From: CAUUFM01 sp041844335
GTDB lineage: Bacteria; Bacillota; Clostridia; Lachnospirales; Lachnospiraceae
Reading direction: 5' to 3'
Length of the DNA: 24,206 bases
NCBI GenBank assembly: GCA_041844335.1
Contig: JBGZAX010000038.1
Location: 1-24,206, forward strand
Shown here: piece by piece, positions 7,906 to 16,095 of the stretch
Layout of the letters: each line of letters begins with the position of its first letter
Position numbering within the stretch: position 1 is the stretch's first letter
The notes under the pieces: model-generated
What the model was told of the DNA's origin: nothing
The model's database searches: none
Seen by the model: the letters and a program-made list of their open reading frames with translations, nothing else
Program-made: the position numbers and the translations under genes

Positions 7906-9093
7906 ATGATTTCAAAGGGAATGGTTGGTCTGGGAACACAAAGAAGTGTTATCAGAGAAATATTTGAGTATGCTAAAGAAAGAGCTGCAGTAGTTGGTGC
8001 AGAGAACGTACTTGATTTCAGTATCGGTAATCCAAGCACACCACCACCGCAGGCTGTACAGGATACTATCGTTGATTTTGTTAAGAATTCAGATCCTATG
8101 TCTTACAGCAGTTATACAAGTACAATGGGTGATCCGGGTACAAGAAAAGCTATAGCTGATAACTTGAATAAGAGATACGGCACAAGCTATATTGCTGACA
8201 ATTTCTTTATGTCTACAGGAGCATCTGCTGCTTTAACATTAGCCATCAAGTCTATTGTTGCTTCTCCTGATGATGAGATAATCGTTATCACACCGTTCTT
8301 CCCTGAATATAAGGTGTATATTGAGGAGCTTGGTGCTAAGATGATCATTATGGAATCCGACAAGAACCTGTTAATCGACATTGAAGCACTTAAGAAAACC
8401 ATTAATAAGAATACAAAGGCTATTATGATTAACAGCCCTAACAATCCGTCGGGTGTTATTTATCCTGTTTCTAACCTTAAAGCGGCATTTGATGTATTAA
8501 GAGAGAAAGAAAAAGAATATGGAAACACAATTTTCTGCATATCGGACGAGCCATATAGGGAGCTTGTTTATACAGATGAGGAAGTTGCTCATATTCCTAA
8601 CCTATATGATGACACATTGGTATGCTATTCTTGGTCTAAGTCTTTATCATTACCTGGTGCACGTATCGGATATCTTTTAGTATCTCCAAAATGTGCTGAC
8701 TGGAAGAATGTATATGCTGCTGTTTGTGGATCTTCAAGAGTTCTTGGATACGTTTGTGCTCCTGCTCTATATCAGAAGGTTATTGAAAAGTGTATAGATA
8801 TTCCTACAAATCTGGTGGATTACAGAAAGAACCGTGATCTTTTAGTTACCAACCTTACAAAATTCGGATACAACGTTCCGAATCCGGGCGGCGCTTTCTA
8901 TATCTTTATTGAGTCTCCAAACGGCGATGGACAGGCATTCACTGATGTATTAAAGAAATATGATGTTCTTGTAGTTCCGGGTGCGGGCTTTGGCGGAAAA
9001 GCTTTCGTTAGACTTGCATACTGCGTAGATACTGCAAGAGTTGAAAAAGCTATTCCGATATTTGAAAAAGTTATTAAAGAAATGAAAGGTTGA
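7906..9093 (+). CDS. Class I/II PLP-dependent aminotransferase
   Basis: This 395-residue fold-type I aminotransferase probably converts the imported amino acid to its 2-oxoacid, the first step of the cluster's pathway. Visible motifs are NSPNNPSG (176-183, with the cofactor-binding Asn at 180), SDEPY (213-217, with D214 and Y217), YSWSK (241-245, with the Schiff-base lysine K245), GARIGY (251-256) and the carboxylate-binding R369 in FVRLAY. The ATG follows AAGGAGG at good spacing. It lies about 100 bases after brnQ, past a weak hairpin, and is closed by a strong terminator. Codon use resembles the three genes before it, suggesting high expression. The specificity (leucine, aromatic or alanine-type) is not readable from sequence. 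Confidence 0.92.
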   Translation: MISKGMVGLGTQRSVIREIFEYAKERAAVVGAENVLDFSIGNPSTPPPQAVQDTIVDFVKNSDPMSYSSYTSTMGDPGTRKAIADNLNKRYGTSYIADNFFMSTGASAALTLAIKSIVASPDDEIIVITPFFPEYKVYIEELGAKMIIMESDKNLLIDIEALKKTINKNTKAIMINSPNNPSGVIYPVSNLKAAFDVLREKEKEYGNTIFCISDEPYRELVYTDEEVAHIPNLYDDTLVCYSWSKSLSLPGARIGYLLVSPKCADWKNVYAAVCGSSRVLGYVCAPALYQKVIEKCIDIPTNLVDYRKNRDLLVTNLTKFGYNVPNPGGAFYIFIESPNGDGQAFTDVLKKYDVLVVPGAGFGGKAFVRLAYCVDTARVEKAIPIFEKVIKEMKG

Positions 9094-9116
9094 TTAACAT
9101 AATTAATCCTTATACG

Positions 9117-9147
9117 GACATAGGCTTCTTTGAGCCTATGTCTTTTT
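9117..9147 (+). terminator. Rho-independent terminator after the aminotransferase
   Basis: A perfect 10-bp stem GACATAGGCT (9117-9126) / AGCCTATGTC (9133-9142) with a 6-base loop is followed by TTTTT. It lies 23 bases after the stop codon and closes the fermentation cluster. Confidence 0.92.
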
Positions 9148-9322
9148 AATGTGTAAAAATATGTAGTTTGATATGTGTTTTGTTCGTATATATGCGAGTG
9201 TGCCTGCAAATATTTTAGATTTTGTACTGTTTATTTATCAATCAAGTCAAATAAAAGGCTATTTTACGAGATTTTTTTAATGCAAAATTTTAAAAACGGC
9301 AAAACTCGGAAGTTCATATTCG

Positions 9323-9351
9323 TTGACATTTGAACAAAATTGAATTAAAAT
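9323..9351 (+). promoter_or_regulatory. Sigma-A-type promoter of the capA-like gene
   Basis: TTGACA (9323-9328) is followed after exactly 17 bases by TAAAAT (9346-9351), a five-of-six match. The predicted start near 9358 gives a leader of about 30 bases. The remaining gap from 9148 is AT-rich with no other signal that I can support. Confidence 0.75.
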
Positions 9352-9387
9352 ATAAGCATATTAATAGATAAGAATAAGGAGAGGGAA

Positions 9388-10455
9388 ATGTCTAAAAATT
9401 GCAGCTATTTTATGAGAATTATGTGTTGTTTTTTATTAGTGTTCGGCTTGATAATATCTGTTTTTTATTCTTTCACCGATGCCAAAAATAAGAGTGATGA
9501 AGATGTCAGTCTTATGTTTACCGGAGATTTTCTGTTCTCAAAGGATTATCCACCTTTTAGAGCCTATTTAAACAGAGGTAAGGATATATCAAAGTGTATT
9601 GATACGAAGATTATAAAGAAAATGAAATCTGTAGACTATATGGTGATGAACAATGAATTCACATACACTGACAGAGGAACCGCTACAAAAGGAAAGAAGT
9701 TTACATTCAGAGCACATCCGTATATGGCCAAGGAATTAAATAAAATGGGAGTGGATTTGGTATCGCTTGCCAACAATCATGCCTATGATTATGGTGAGAT
9801 ATCTCTGCTTGATACTATGAAAGCATTAGACGATGTTAACGTAAAATATGTCGGTGCCGGTAAGAATATTGACGAGGCTGAACAACCCGTATATTTTAAA
9901 AAGAACGGAATAAATATAGCTGTATTGGCTGCCACATCAATTGAAAGAATGGCAAATCCCGATACGAAAGCCGCCACAAAGACATCAGCCGGAGTTGCGA
10001 GATGCTTTGATACTGCAAGATTGGAAAAAAATATAAAGAAGGCAAAAAAGAAAGCACATATAGTAATTGTTTTTGTTCACTGGGGAACAGAGGGCACAAA
10101 TAATATTGATGCCTATCAAAAAAAGCAGGCTAAAGCGATTGCAAAGGCAGGGGCTGACGTAATTGTTGGAGCTCATCCTCATGTTTTGCAAAAAATAGAC
10201 TATATTGGTGATGTGCCGGTAGTCTACAGCTTGGGTAATTTTTGGTTCAACTCAAGTACCAGAGATACCGGAATGTTTAAGGTCGTGGTTAATAAAGACG
10301 GAGTAAAGAAATGTCAGTTCATTCCCTGCCTGCAAAAATCTCTTAAAACCGGATTATTAGAGGGAAGACAAAAGAGTAGACTGCTTGACTTTATGAGGAA
10401 ATTATCTCCTAATGTTAAGTTTGATAAGAACGGATATTTTGTGAAAAATAATTAA
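9388..10455 (+). CDS. CapA/PgsA-family metallophosphatase-fold protein, membrane-anchored
   Basis: This 355-residue protein has the CapA fold, related to poly-gamma-glutamate capsule synthesis proteins. A basic N-terminus and one hydrophobic segment (about 9-29) suggest a signal anchor with the catalytic domain outside the cell. The metal-binding motifs appear in order: GD (46-47), NNE (88-90), LANNHAYDYG (127-136), VHWG (230-233), GAHPH (261-265) and SLGNFWF (281-287). The length is typical. AGGAGAGG precedes the ATG. The downstream lipoprotein starts 33 bases later and is probably cotranscribed. No other capsule genes (PgsB or PgsC) are present, so a role in poly-gamma-glutamate synthesis is doubtful. 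A phosphodiesterase or cell-wall role is equally possible. Confidence 0.88.
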   Translation: MSKNCSYFMRIMCCFLLVFGLIISVFYSFTDAKNKSDEDVSLMFTGDFLFSKDYPPFRAYLNRGKDISKCIDTKIIKKMKSVDYMVMNNEFTYTDRGTATKGKKFTFRAHPYMAKELNKMGVDLVSLANNHAYDYGEISLLDTMKALDDVNVKYVGAGKNIDEAEQPVYFKKNGINIAVLAATSIERMANPDTKAATKTSAGVARCFDTARLEKNIKKAKKKAHIVIVFVHWGTEGTNNIDAYQKKQAKAIAKAGADVIVGAHPHVLQKIDYIGDVPVVYSLGNFWFNSSTRDTGMFKVVVNKDGVKKCQFIPCLQKSLKTGLLEGRQKSRLLDFMRKLSPNVKFDKNGYFVKNN

Positions 10456-10488
10456 TAATTTTTGTAATGGGGATAAGGAGGAGATACT

Positions 10489-11541
10489 TTGAGAAGTACT
10501 GTTATAGGAGCTGTTTTGGTATTTTTACTGATTTTTTGCACTGCCTGTACAAAAAAAGAGGTATCGGAAGAACAGACAATAGATGCATCAAATCCAAAAA
10601 CGGATTTCATATACACTACCGCACTTGAGTATTACGGGCAGGATATTGCACAGAAGGCAGTGAATTCAGGTGAAATCAGCAGCATAAATTCAATAATAAT
10701 CAGAAAGTACATAGGAAGAGATGAAAATATAGTCATACCTAAAACCATTGATGGACACCCTGTAGAACTGATTGATAATTTTGCTTTTTCTCCGTATGAT
10801 TTCAGCATTGAACGTGACAACAATTTTTGGGCTAATGAATTGGCTGGAGCTGGACTTAAGACTGAGGGAAACGGAAGCGGTGTATTGGATATAGGAAACT
10901 TTATCTGTGATAATTTTCAGGCATTTATAGACGCTATCGTCAGCACTAAATATCAGGAGGACGGAATTACAGGCGATAAGTATCAGGCTATAGAGAATTA
11001 TTATTATTATGATAAAGATTTTGAAAAGGTGATTAATTATCTTAAGAATAGACCGAAATCTTCTCATATTAAAAAAGTGGTTATTTCGGAAAACGTCATA
11101 TCTATAGGTGGTGGTGCTTTTATGTTCTGCGACAGTCTTGAAAGTGTGGAATTTGCAAGACATAGAATACGTTGCAACGATTTCGCTTTTGCATTTTGTA
11201 CTTCGTTAAAAGAGATCAGATCCTCACTCACCGCAGATGTTGACGGTTGCTTTTTGGGTTGTATCAGTCTTGAAAGAGCCATAATTAAAGCACATCATTT
11301 GGGAGGCTATATGTTTGCAGGCTGTATAAACTTGGAATATTTGTCGGTTGCAAGGGAAACTAAATATTCCAAGAAATATTCTCTTTACAGATGCCCGAAG
11401 CTAAAGACCTGCAATTTCCCCATTGATTTTAAAATAGGTCCCGAATTTGTGGACTTTACCACATTTACAGCAAGATTGTCAAAGGAAGATGCCAGCTATG
11501 ATTTATTTGAAGAAAAGGGATATCCTTATACAAATAGATAA
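10489..11541 (+). CDS. Lipoprotein with BspA-like leucine-rich repeats
   Basis: This is a 350-residue putative surface lipoprotein. It starts at TTG, fixed by a strong AAGGAGGAG about 5 bases upstream. A hydrophobic stretch (5-19) ends in a lipobox-like CTAC with the acylated cysteine at C20. The -3 residue is Cys rather than the usual Leu. The C-terminal half carries degenerate BspA/TpLRR (LRR_5) units: IGGGAFMFCDSLESVEF and similar repeats of AFxxCxxLxxI spacing over about residues 200-305. The central 90-190 region has no recognised domain. BspA-type repeats are common in host-associated anaerobes and often mediate adhesion or protein contact. It follows the CapA-like gene by 33 bases, so both may serve the envelope. 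The function is otherwise unknown. Confidence 0.8.
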   Translation: MRSTVIGAVLVFLLIFCTACTKKEVSEEQTIDASNPKTDFIYTTALEYYGQDIAQKAVNSGEISSINSIIIRKYIGRDENIVIPKTIDGHPVELIDNFAFSPYDFSIERDNNFWANELAGAGLKTEGNGSGVLDIGNFICDNFQAFIDAIVSTKYQEDGITGDKYQAIENYYYYDKDFEKVINYLKNRPKSSHIKKVVISENVISIGGGAFMFCDSLESVEFARHRIRCNDFAFAFCTSLKEIRSSLTADVDGCFLGCISLERAIIKAHHLGGYMFAGCINLEYLSVARETKYSKKYSLYRCPKLKTCNFPIDFKIGPEFVDFTTFTARLSKEDASYDLFEEKGYPYTNR

Positions 11542-11547
11542 AAATAC

Positions 11548-11576
11548 TTGAAATATTAGATTTTTTTTAGTATAAT
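11548..11576 (+). promoter_or_regulatory. Strong sigma-A-type promoter of the EF-G-like gene
   Basis: TTGAAA (11548-11553, five of six) and a perfect TATAAT (11571-11576) are separated by 17 bases. The start near 11583 gives a leader of about 110 bases. The -35 begins only 6 bases after the lipoprotein stop codon. I see no good terminator for the lipoprotein in between, so some read-through is likely. Confidence 0.85.
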
Positions 11577-11694
11577 GTAAACAATTCGATCGTAAAAATT
11601 TTAACAATAGTTTCACTCATGTATTTATATAAATTTTCTTTGATTGTTACAGTTATTAAAAAAGACTGATTATAAACTATAGGAGGACACAAGT

Positions 11695-13779
11695 ATGAAA
11701 GTATTTACTACTGACAAAATCAGAAATGTTGTATTATTGGGACACGGAGGCTGCGGAAAAACTACTTTGGTAGAGGCTCTTGCATTTATGTCGGGCGCTA
11801 CTAACAGAATGGGAAGGGTAGAGGATGGAAATACCATTAGTGATTATACAAAAGAAGAGCAAAAGAGACACTTCTCTATTTCCACTTCTGTTGTTCCTAT
11901 TCTTTATGATCATCATAAGATAAATCTGTTGGACACACCGGGATATTTCGATTTTGTCGGAGAAGTTGATGAGGCGGTGAGTGCTGCTGATGCTGCTATT
12001 ATAGTTATTTCAGGGAAAGCCGGTGTTGAGGCGGGCACTATGAAGGCTTGGGATTTGTGTGAGAAATATAACCTCCCGCGTATGTTCTTTGTTACGGAAA
12101 TGGATATTGATAATGCGAGCTTTAGACAGGTGGTTGAAGATTTAACGGAATTGTACGGTAAAAAAATTGCTCCGTTTTATCAGCCGATTCGTGACAATGA
12201 AAAGTTTGTAGGTTATGTAAATATTGTAAAAAATGCAGGTAGAAGATTTGGTAATCCGGGGGAGAGAGTCGAGTGCGAAATTCCTGATTATTGTAAGGAA
12301 AATCTTGAATTATATAGAGATTCCATAATGGAAGCTGTGGCTGAAACCAGCGAGGAATTTATGGATAGATATTTTTCGGGTGAGACATTTACAGTAGATG
12401 AAGTAAGAGCAGCCACCAAGTTTAATGTGGACGACTGTAATATTTTTCCGGTTCTTATGGGTTCGTCTACGGAGCTACGCAATTTGCACAATCTGTTGAC
12501 CGACATAATTAAATATTTTCCAAGTCCTGATAAGGTTAAAAAAGCCGGCATAAACGGGAAAACCAGCGCAATATTTGAGGCAAATTATGATTTCTCCAAG
12601 ACTAAGTCGGCTAACATCTTTAAGAGCGTTGTTGATCCGTTTATTGGAAAATATTCTCTTATTAAGGTGAATTCTGGTGTTATTAAGACTGATGATTTGC
12701 TTTATAATAGTGATAAAGATGTTGAAGAAAAGATAGGAAAGCTTTATATAATGAACGGAGGAAAGACTGAAGAGGTGGGTGAGCTGCACGCTGGAGATAT
12801 TGGAGCTTTAGCAAAGCTTAATTCGGCAAAGACAGGAGACAGTCTGTCTACAAAGGCAAATCCTATTATATACACAAAGGCCGATATATCGAAGCCTTAT
12901 ACATGTATGCGTTATGAGGTGGAGAATAAGGCTGATATGGATAAGGTGGCACAGTCGTTGCAAAAGATGTCTCAGGAGGACTTAACATTAAAGCTTGTAA
13001 ATGACCCGGATAATCATCAGTCATTAATTTACGGTATAGGCGATTTACATATTGAAGTGGTTGCCAGCAGACTGTTAAATGAGTATAAGGTGGGAATCAA
13101 GCTGAGTAAGCCCAGAGTATCATATAAAGAAACGATTAGAAAAAAATCTGATGTGGAATCCAAGTATAAAAAGCAATCCGGAGGACATGGACAGTATGGA
13201 CACGTAAAGATGACCTTTGAGCCGTCGGGAGATTTGGAAACTGCTTATATATTTGAACAAACAGTAGTTGGGGGAACGGTTCCCAAGAATTATTTTCCGG
13301 CTGTTGAAAAAGGATTGCAGGAGTCGGTTCTTAAAGGACCTTTAGCATCTTACCCTGTGGTAGGTATAAAGGCGGTATTGTATGACGGTTCTTATCATCC
13401 TGTGGATTCATCGGAAATGGCGTTTAAAACTGCGTCGAGCATGGCATTTAAAGACGGCATAATGAAAGCTGATCCTGTACTTTTAGAGCCTATAATGTCG
13501 GTAAAGGTGGTGGTTCCCGATAAGTATACCGGAGATGTTATGGGAGATTTGAATAAAAAGCGCGGCAGAGTATTAGGAATGAATCCTACAGGAAACAGTT
13601 TACAGGAGATATTGGCGGAGGTTCCGCAAAGTGAGTTGTTCGGTTATTCTACAAATCTTCGTTCAATGACAGGCGGTATGGGTATTTATTCTTATGAGCT
13701 TGCACGCTATGAAGTGGCTCCGAGCGATGTACAGCAAAAGGAAGTGGCATCAAGAGCTGCTGATGACGGCGATGAATAA
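11695..13779 (+). CDS. EF-G-like translation factor GTPase (paralogue, not canonical FusA)
   Basis: This 694-residue protein has the complete five-domain EF-G layout. The GTPase motifs are altered: the P-loop is GHGGCGKTT (16-24) where EF-G has AHIDAGKTT, G3 is DTPG (80-83), and G4 is TEMD (134-137) instead of NKMD. Switch I reads RHFSIST (58-64) rather than RGITI. Domain IV is clear from GGHGQYGHVKM and GGTVPKNYFPAVEKGL, and domain V from the segment beginning EPIMSVKVVVP. Firmicutes often carry such an EF-G-like second copy beside canonical fusA; its role is poorly defined, with ribosome rescue, recycling or stress proposed. The ATG follows AGGAGG. It has its own strong promoter and shares a transcript with the nitroreductase 45 bases downstream. 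TetM-type ribosomal protection is less likely. Confidence 0.88.
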   Translation: MKVFTTDKIRNVVLLGHGGCGKTTLVEALAFMSGATNRMGRVEDGNTISDYTKEEQKRHFSISTSVVPILYDHHKINLLDTPGYFDFVGEVDEAVSAADAAIIVISGKAGVEAGTMKAWDLCEKYNLPRMFFVTEMDIDNASFRQVVEDLTELYGKKIAPFYQPIRDNEKFVGYVNIVKNAGRRFGNPGERVECEIPDYCKENLELYRDSIMEAVAETSEEFMDRYFSGETFTVDEVRAATKFNVDDCNIFPVLMGSSTELRNLHNLLTDIIKYFPSPDKVKKAGINGKTSAIFEANYDFSKTKSANIFKSVVDPFIGKYSLIKVNSGVIKTDDLLYNSDKDVEEKIGKLYIMNGGKTEEVGELHAGDIGALAKLNSAKTGDSLSTKANPIIYTKADISKPYTCMRYEVENKADMDKVAQSLQKMSQEDLTLKLVNDPDNHQSLIYGIGDLHIEVVASRLLNEYKVGIKLSKPRVSYKETIRKKSDVESKYKKQSGGHGQYGHVKMTFEPSGDLETAYIFEQTVVGGTVPKNYFPAVEKGLQESVLKGPLASYPVVGIKAVLYDGSYHPVDSSEMAFKTASSMAFKDGIMKADPVLLEPIMSVKVVVPDKYTGDVMGDLNKKRGRVLGMNPTGNSLQEILAEVPQSELFGYSTNLRSMTGGMGIYSYELARYEVAPSDVQQKEVASRAADDGDE

Positions 13780-13824
13780 TTTTTTGTATGCGAAAGCTTA
13801 TAAATACTGGAAGGAATAGATAAT

Positions 13825-14397
13825 ATGTCTATAATAAAATCATTGGAATTAAGAAGATCGATTTATGCGATAAACGATACATTGCCGATAGACGAGAGTG
13901 AATTGACAGCTGCGGTTTTGAATGTTATTGAGCTTGTTCCTGATGCTTTTAATATGAAATCTCAGAGAGTTGTTTTGGCTCTGGGAGAAAAGCACAAGGA
14001 GCTTTGGGATAGAATATATGATGCGTTTGACGGCAAGGTGTCTGAAAAGAAGATAAATGAATTTAAGAGGGGCTATGGTACAATTTTGTATTTCATAGAT
14101 GATGATGTTATAAAGACATTGCAGGAGCAAAATCCTTTATATGCCGATAATTTTCCGATTTGGGCGGAGCAATCGAATGGAATGATGCAGTTTTCAGTTT
14201 GGATGGCACTAAGTGATTTAAAAATAGGAGCTAATCTTCAGCATTACAATCCGATAATTGATGATATGGTGAGAGAAATGTTTGATCTTCCGGATTCATA
14301 CAGGTTGCGAGCACAGATGCCGTTTGGAGGAATAATAGCGATAGCGTGTCCGAAAGGAAATCAGGAGGCGGTCAAGAGATTAATTATTGCCAAATAA
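13825..14397 (+). CDS. Nitroreductase-family FMN oxidoreductase
   Basis: This 190-residue protein is a small nitroreductase-fold flavoenzyme that would use NAD(P)H to reduce nitro compounds, quinones or similar acceptors. The N-terminal LRRSIYAI (8-15) is the usual FMN-phosphate-contacting arginine region. The interior VPDAFNMKSQRVVLALG and the late QSNGMMQFSVWMAL and MPFGGIIAIA segments match the family, in particular the shorter HBN1-like group. GGAAGGAA precedes the ATG. It starts 45 bases after the EF-G-like gene with no promoter or terminator between, so the two are cotranscribed. The physiological substrate is unknown. A terminator follows. Confidence 0.88.
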   Translation: MSIIKSLELRRSIYAINDTLPIDESELTAAVLNVIELVPDAFNMKSQRVVLALGEKHKELWDRIYDAFDGKVSEKKINEFKRGYGTILYFIDDDVIKTLQEQNPLYADNFPIWAEQSNGMMQFSVWMALSDLKIGANLQHYNPIIDDMVREMFDLPDSYRLRAQMPFGGIIAIACPKGNQEAVKRLIIAK

Positions 14398-14407
14398 AAA
14401 GATAAAA

Positions 14408-14445
14408 GCCACAAGCCTAAGAAAATAAAGGGTTGTGGCCTTTTT
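14408..14445 (+). terminator. Rho-independent terminator after the nitroreductase
   Basis: GCCACAA (14408-14414) pairs with TTGTGGC (14433-14439). A G/G mismatch and a further CCT/AGG extend the stem inward to 14418 and 14429. The run CTTTTT follows. It closes the EF-G-like/nitroreductase unit. Confidence 0.85.
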
Positions 14446-14576
14446 CATTTTATAAATACTGAAATGAGGTAAGTTTTAAAAACCATATAGAGAAATTACT
14501 ACAAGAAAACAGAGAACTCATACAGGTAAAGAGGGATATTTAGCGGTTTGTTGGTGTTTTTTGAGGTAAATTCAGG

Positions 14577-14605
14577 TGGACAAAAGTAAAAAAATCCTAT
14601 ATACT
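14577..14605 (+). promoter_or_regulatory. Sigma-A-type promoter of the transglutaminase-like gene
   Basis: TGGACA (14577-14582, five of six) and TATACT (14600-14605, five of six) are 17 bases apart, predicting a start near 14612 and a leader of about 33 bases. Upstream, 14446-14576 holds no other supportable feature. Confidence 0.7.
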
Positions 14606-14644
14606 GATGTTGTTAAAATATAGAAAGAGAGTGTTGATGATACA

Positions 14645-15580
14645 ATGAAATATATGCGCAGATTTTTTTTATTTACTTTTGCTTTGCTTATGATATTTTT
14701 CTCAGATACGCAGGCGTTAGCGGAAAAAACATCATATTACAGCGAGCTTTCAAAAATTGAAAAGGCATCTTATAGGATTATTAAAAAGGAACTTGAAAAA
14801 GCTGATAAAAAAAAGATCTTAGATGTGAAAGTAAAATGTTCGGAAAAGTCGGTTTATCGTGTGGTAGATGCTATAGCCGCAGATTTGCCGTATTATTTTG
14901 ACGGCTCGTTACATGTGACCACTTATAAACTCAAATCAGGGATAAGAGTAGAGCTTGGAGGGATTTTACCTGCAAAAGAGGCAAGAGCTTTAAAAACCAA
15001 GGCGGCGGAGCTTGATTTGAGGGGAGATAATGATGTAACGACGCTTTATAATATACATAATTGGCTGATTGATAACGTGGATTATCATCATTCAAAGGAC
15101 GAAACTGTTTATAGTATGGTGGGTGCCGTTAATAACGGAAAGGCAGTATGCGAAGGTTATGCCAGATCATTTAAATATTTGTGTGATTTACATGAAATTC
15201 CCTGTGTATTGGTGACAGGCAAAGGGGTTTTTGAATTTAATACTGAGCGTCATATGTGGAATTATGTAATGGTTGACGGGATTTGGTATGCCGTTGACAC
15301 GACGTGGGATGACACCATGGCTGAAGATGGAAAGAGGATATTTACCTATTTTTTGGTGGGAAGTAAGACTAAAGGACCTGACGGTTCGACATTTGACAAA
15401 TCACATATAGAAGAAAAGGATTTTATGAATTTCGATTTCGATGATATGAAAATAAAGGGCTTTGCCTTTCCCAAAATCAGTAAGGAGGCTCACAGTTATC
15501 ATAATGATTTGGTCTTATGTAAAAGTGAAGAAGTAGATTGTTCAAAACATGATATTGAACAGGATACGATTCTATATTGA
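14645..15580 (+). CDS. Exported transglutaminase-like cysteine protease/cross-linking domain protein
   Basis: This 311-residue protein has a basic start, a hydrophobic core (7-20) and a likely signal-peptidase site ALA|EKTS after A26, so it should be exported. The transglutaminase-like catalytic triad is visible as C169 (in GKAVCEGYARSF), H203 (in RHMWNYV) and D218 (in AVDTTWDD). The order and spacing fit the transglutaminase core family of bacterial secreted proteins. The region before residue 130 has no recognised domain. The first ATG is used, preceded by AGAGAGTG at slightly long spacing; M4 is an alternative. It has its own promoter and is monocistronic or nearly so. Such proteins may cleave or cross-link cell-surface proteins or peptidoglycan. 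The substrate is unknown. Confidence 0.85.
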   Translation: MKYMRRFFLFTFALLMIFFSDTQALAEKTSYYSELSKIEKASYRIIKKELEKADKKKILDVKVKCSEKSVYRVVDAIAADLPYYFDGSLHVTTYKLKSGIRVELGGILPAKEARALKTKAAELDLRGDNDVTTLYNIHNWLIDNVDYHHSKDETVYSMVGAVNNGKAVCEGYARSFKYLCDLHEIPCVLVTGKGVFEFNTERHMWNYVMVDGIWYAVDTTWDDTMAEDGKRIFTYFLVGSKTKGPDGSTFDKSHIEEKDFMNFDFDDMKIKGFAFPKISKEAHSYHNDLVLCKSEEVDCSKHDIEQDTILY

Positions 15581-15604
15581 AAAGTTTGATGTATTTTATT
15601 TAAT

Positions 15605-15631
15605 AAGAATTAATAATGAAATTCTTTTTTT
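15605..15631 (+). terminator. Weak AT-rich terminator after the transglutaminase-like gene
   Basis: AAGAATT (15605-15611) pairs with AATTCTT (15620-15626) around an 8-base loop and runs into seven Ts (15625-15631). The stem has only one G-C pair, so it is a weak candidate, but position and T-tract are right. Confidence 0.45.
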
Positions 15632-15668
15632 GCGTTGATTTAGTATTATATGACGGCAGGGAGGACTT

Positions 15669-15980
15669 ATGGCAAAAAGATTTACTATGATTGATGAGGG
15701 CTTTGTATGCCTAAATTGCGGAAATGAGGTTTTTCCGCTTAAATATACTGCAAGAGATCATTGTCCTAACTGTTTGCGTTCAGTGCATCTTGATAATACC
15801 CCAGGTGACAGAGATTGTGATTGTCACGGAATACTTGAACCTATAGGTGTTAAAAAACATAAGGATAGCTATAAGATTATATATAGATGTCAGAAATGCG
15901 GTATGGAAAAGGTGAATATTTCCGCTATTGATGATAATATAGATCTGATTATTGAGCTGGCGTCTTCTATGTCCATTTAA
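15669..15980 (+). CDS. RNHCP-domain zinc-ribbon-like protein
   Basis: This 103-residue protein matches the RNHCP family through the segment around residues 29-59: RDHCPNCLRSVH, PGDRDCDCHG and the following LEPIG. It holds four cysteine pairs suited to zinc: C14/C17, C32/C35, C50/C52 and C74/C77, with H31, H40 and H53 nearby. A C-terminal RCQKCG looks like a second half-ribbon. The ATG follows GGGAGG. The family has no well-established function; nucleic-acid binding is often guessed from the zinc knuckles. Neighbours on both sides seem unrelated. The next gene encodes a DNA-binding regulator. Confidence 0.88.
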   Translation: MAKRFTMIDEGFVCLNCGNEVFPLKYTARDHCPNCLRSVHLDNTPGDRDCDCHGILEPIGVKKHKDSYKIIYRCQKCGMEKVNISAIDDNIDLIIELASSMSI

Positions 15981-16004
15981 TCAGCTTTTTGTAAGGATTT
16001 TTAA

Positions 16005-16021
16005 TGTGACATATTGTTACA
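16005..16021. promoter_or_regulatory. Dyad upstream of the XRE regulator, possible autoregulatory operator
   Basis: TGTGACA-TAT-TGTTACA is an imperfect 7-3-7 inverted repeat with one mismatch per arm. It overlaps TACAAT (16018-16023), a possible -10, though no good -35 lies 17 bases upstream. Small XRE repressors often bind such dyads at their own promoter. The link to the gene at 16096 is inference. Confidence 0.35.
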
Positions 16022-16095
16022 ATGAAATTATTTAGTTCCCGATTATGCTATTATAAAAAAAAGAATTGTTAAATTTTATTGAAAGGGAACTTTTT

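Noticed and set aside
14460..14531. Open reading of about 23 codons (FKNHIEKLLQENRELIQVKRD) in the gap before the transglutaminase gene
   Set aside because: It looks like a coiled-coil fragment but has no start codon or ribosome binding site and is too short to tell from chance.
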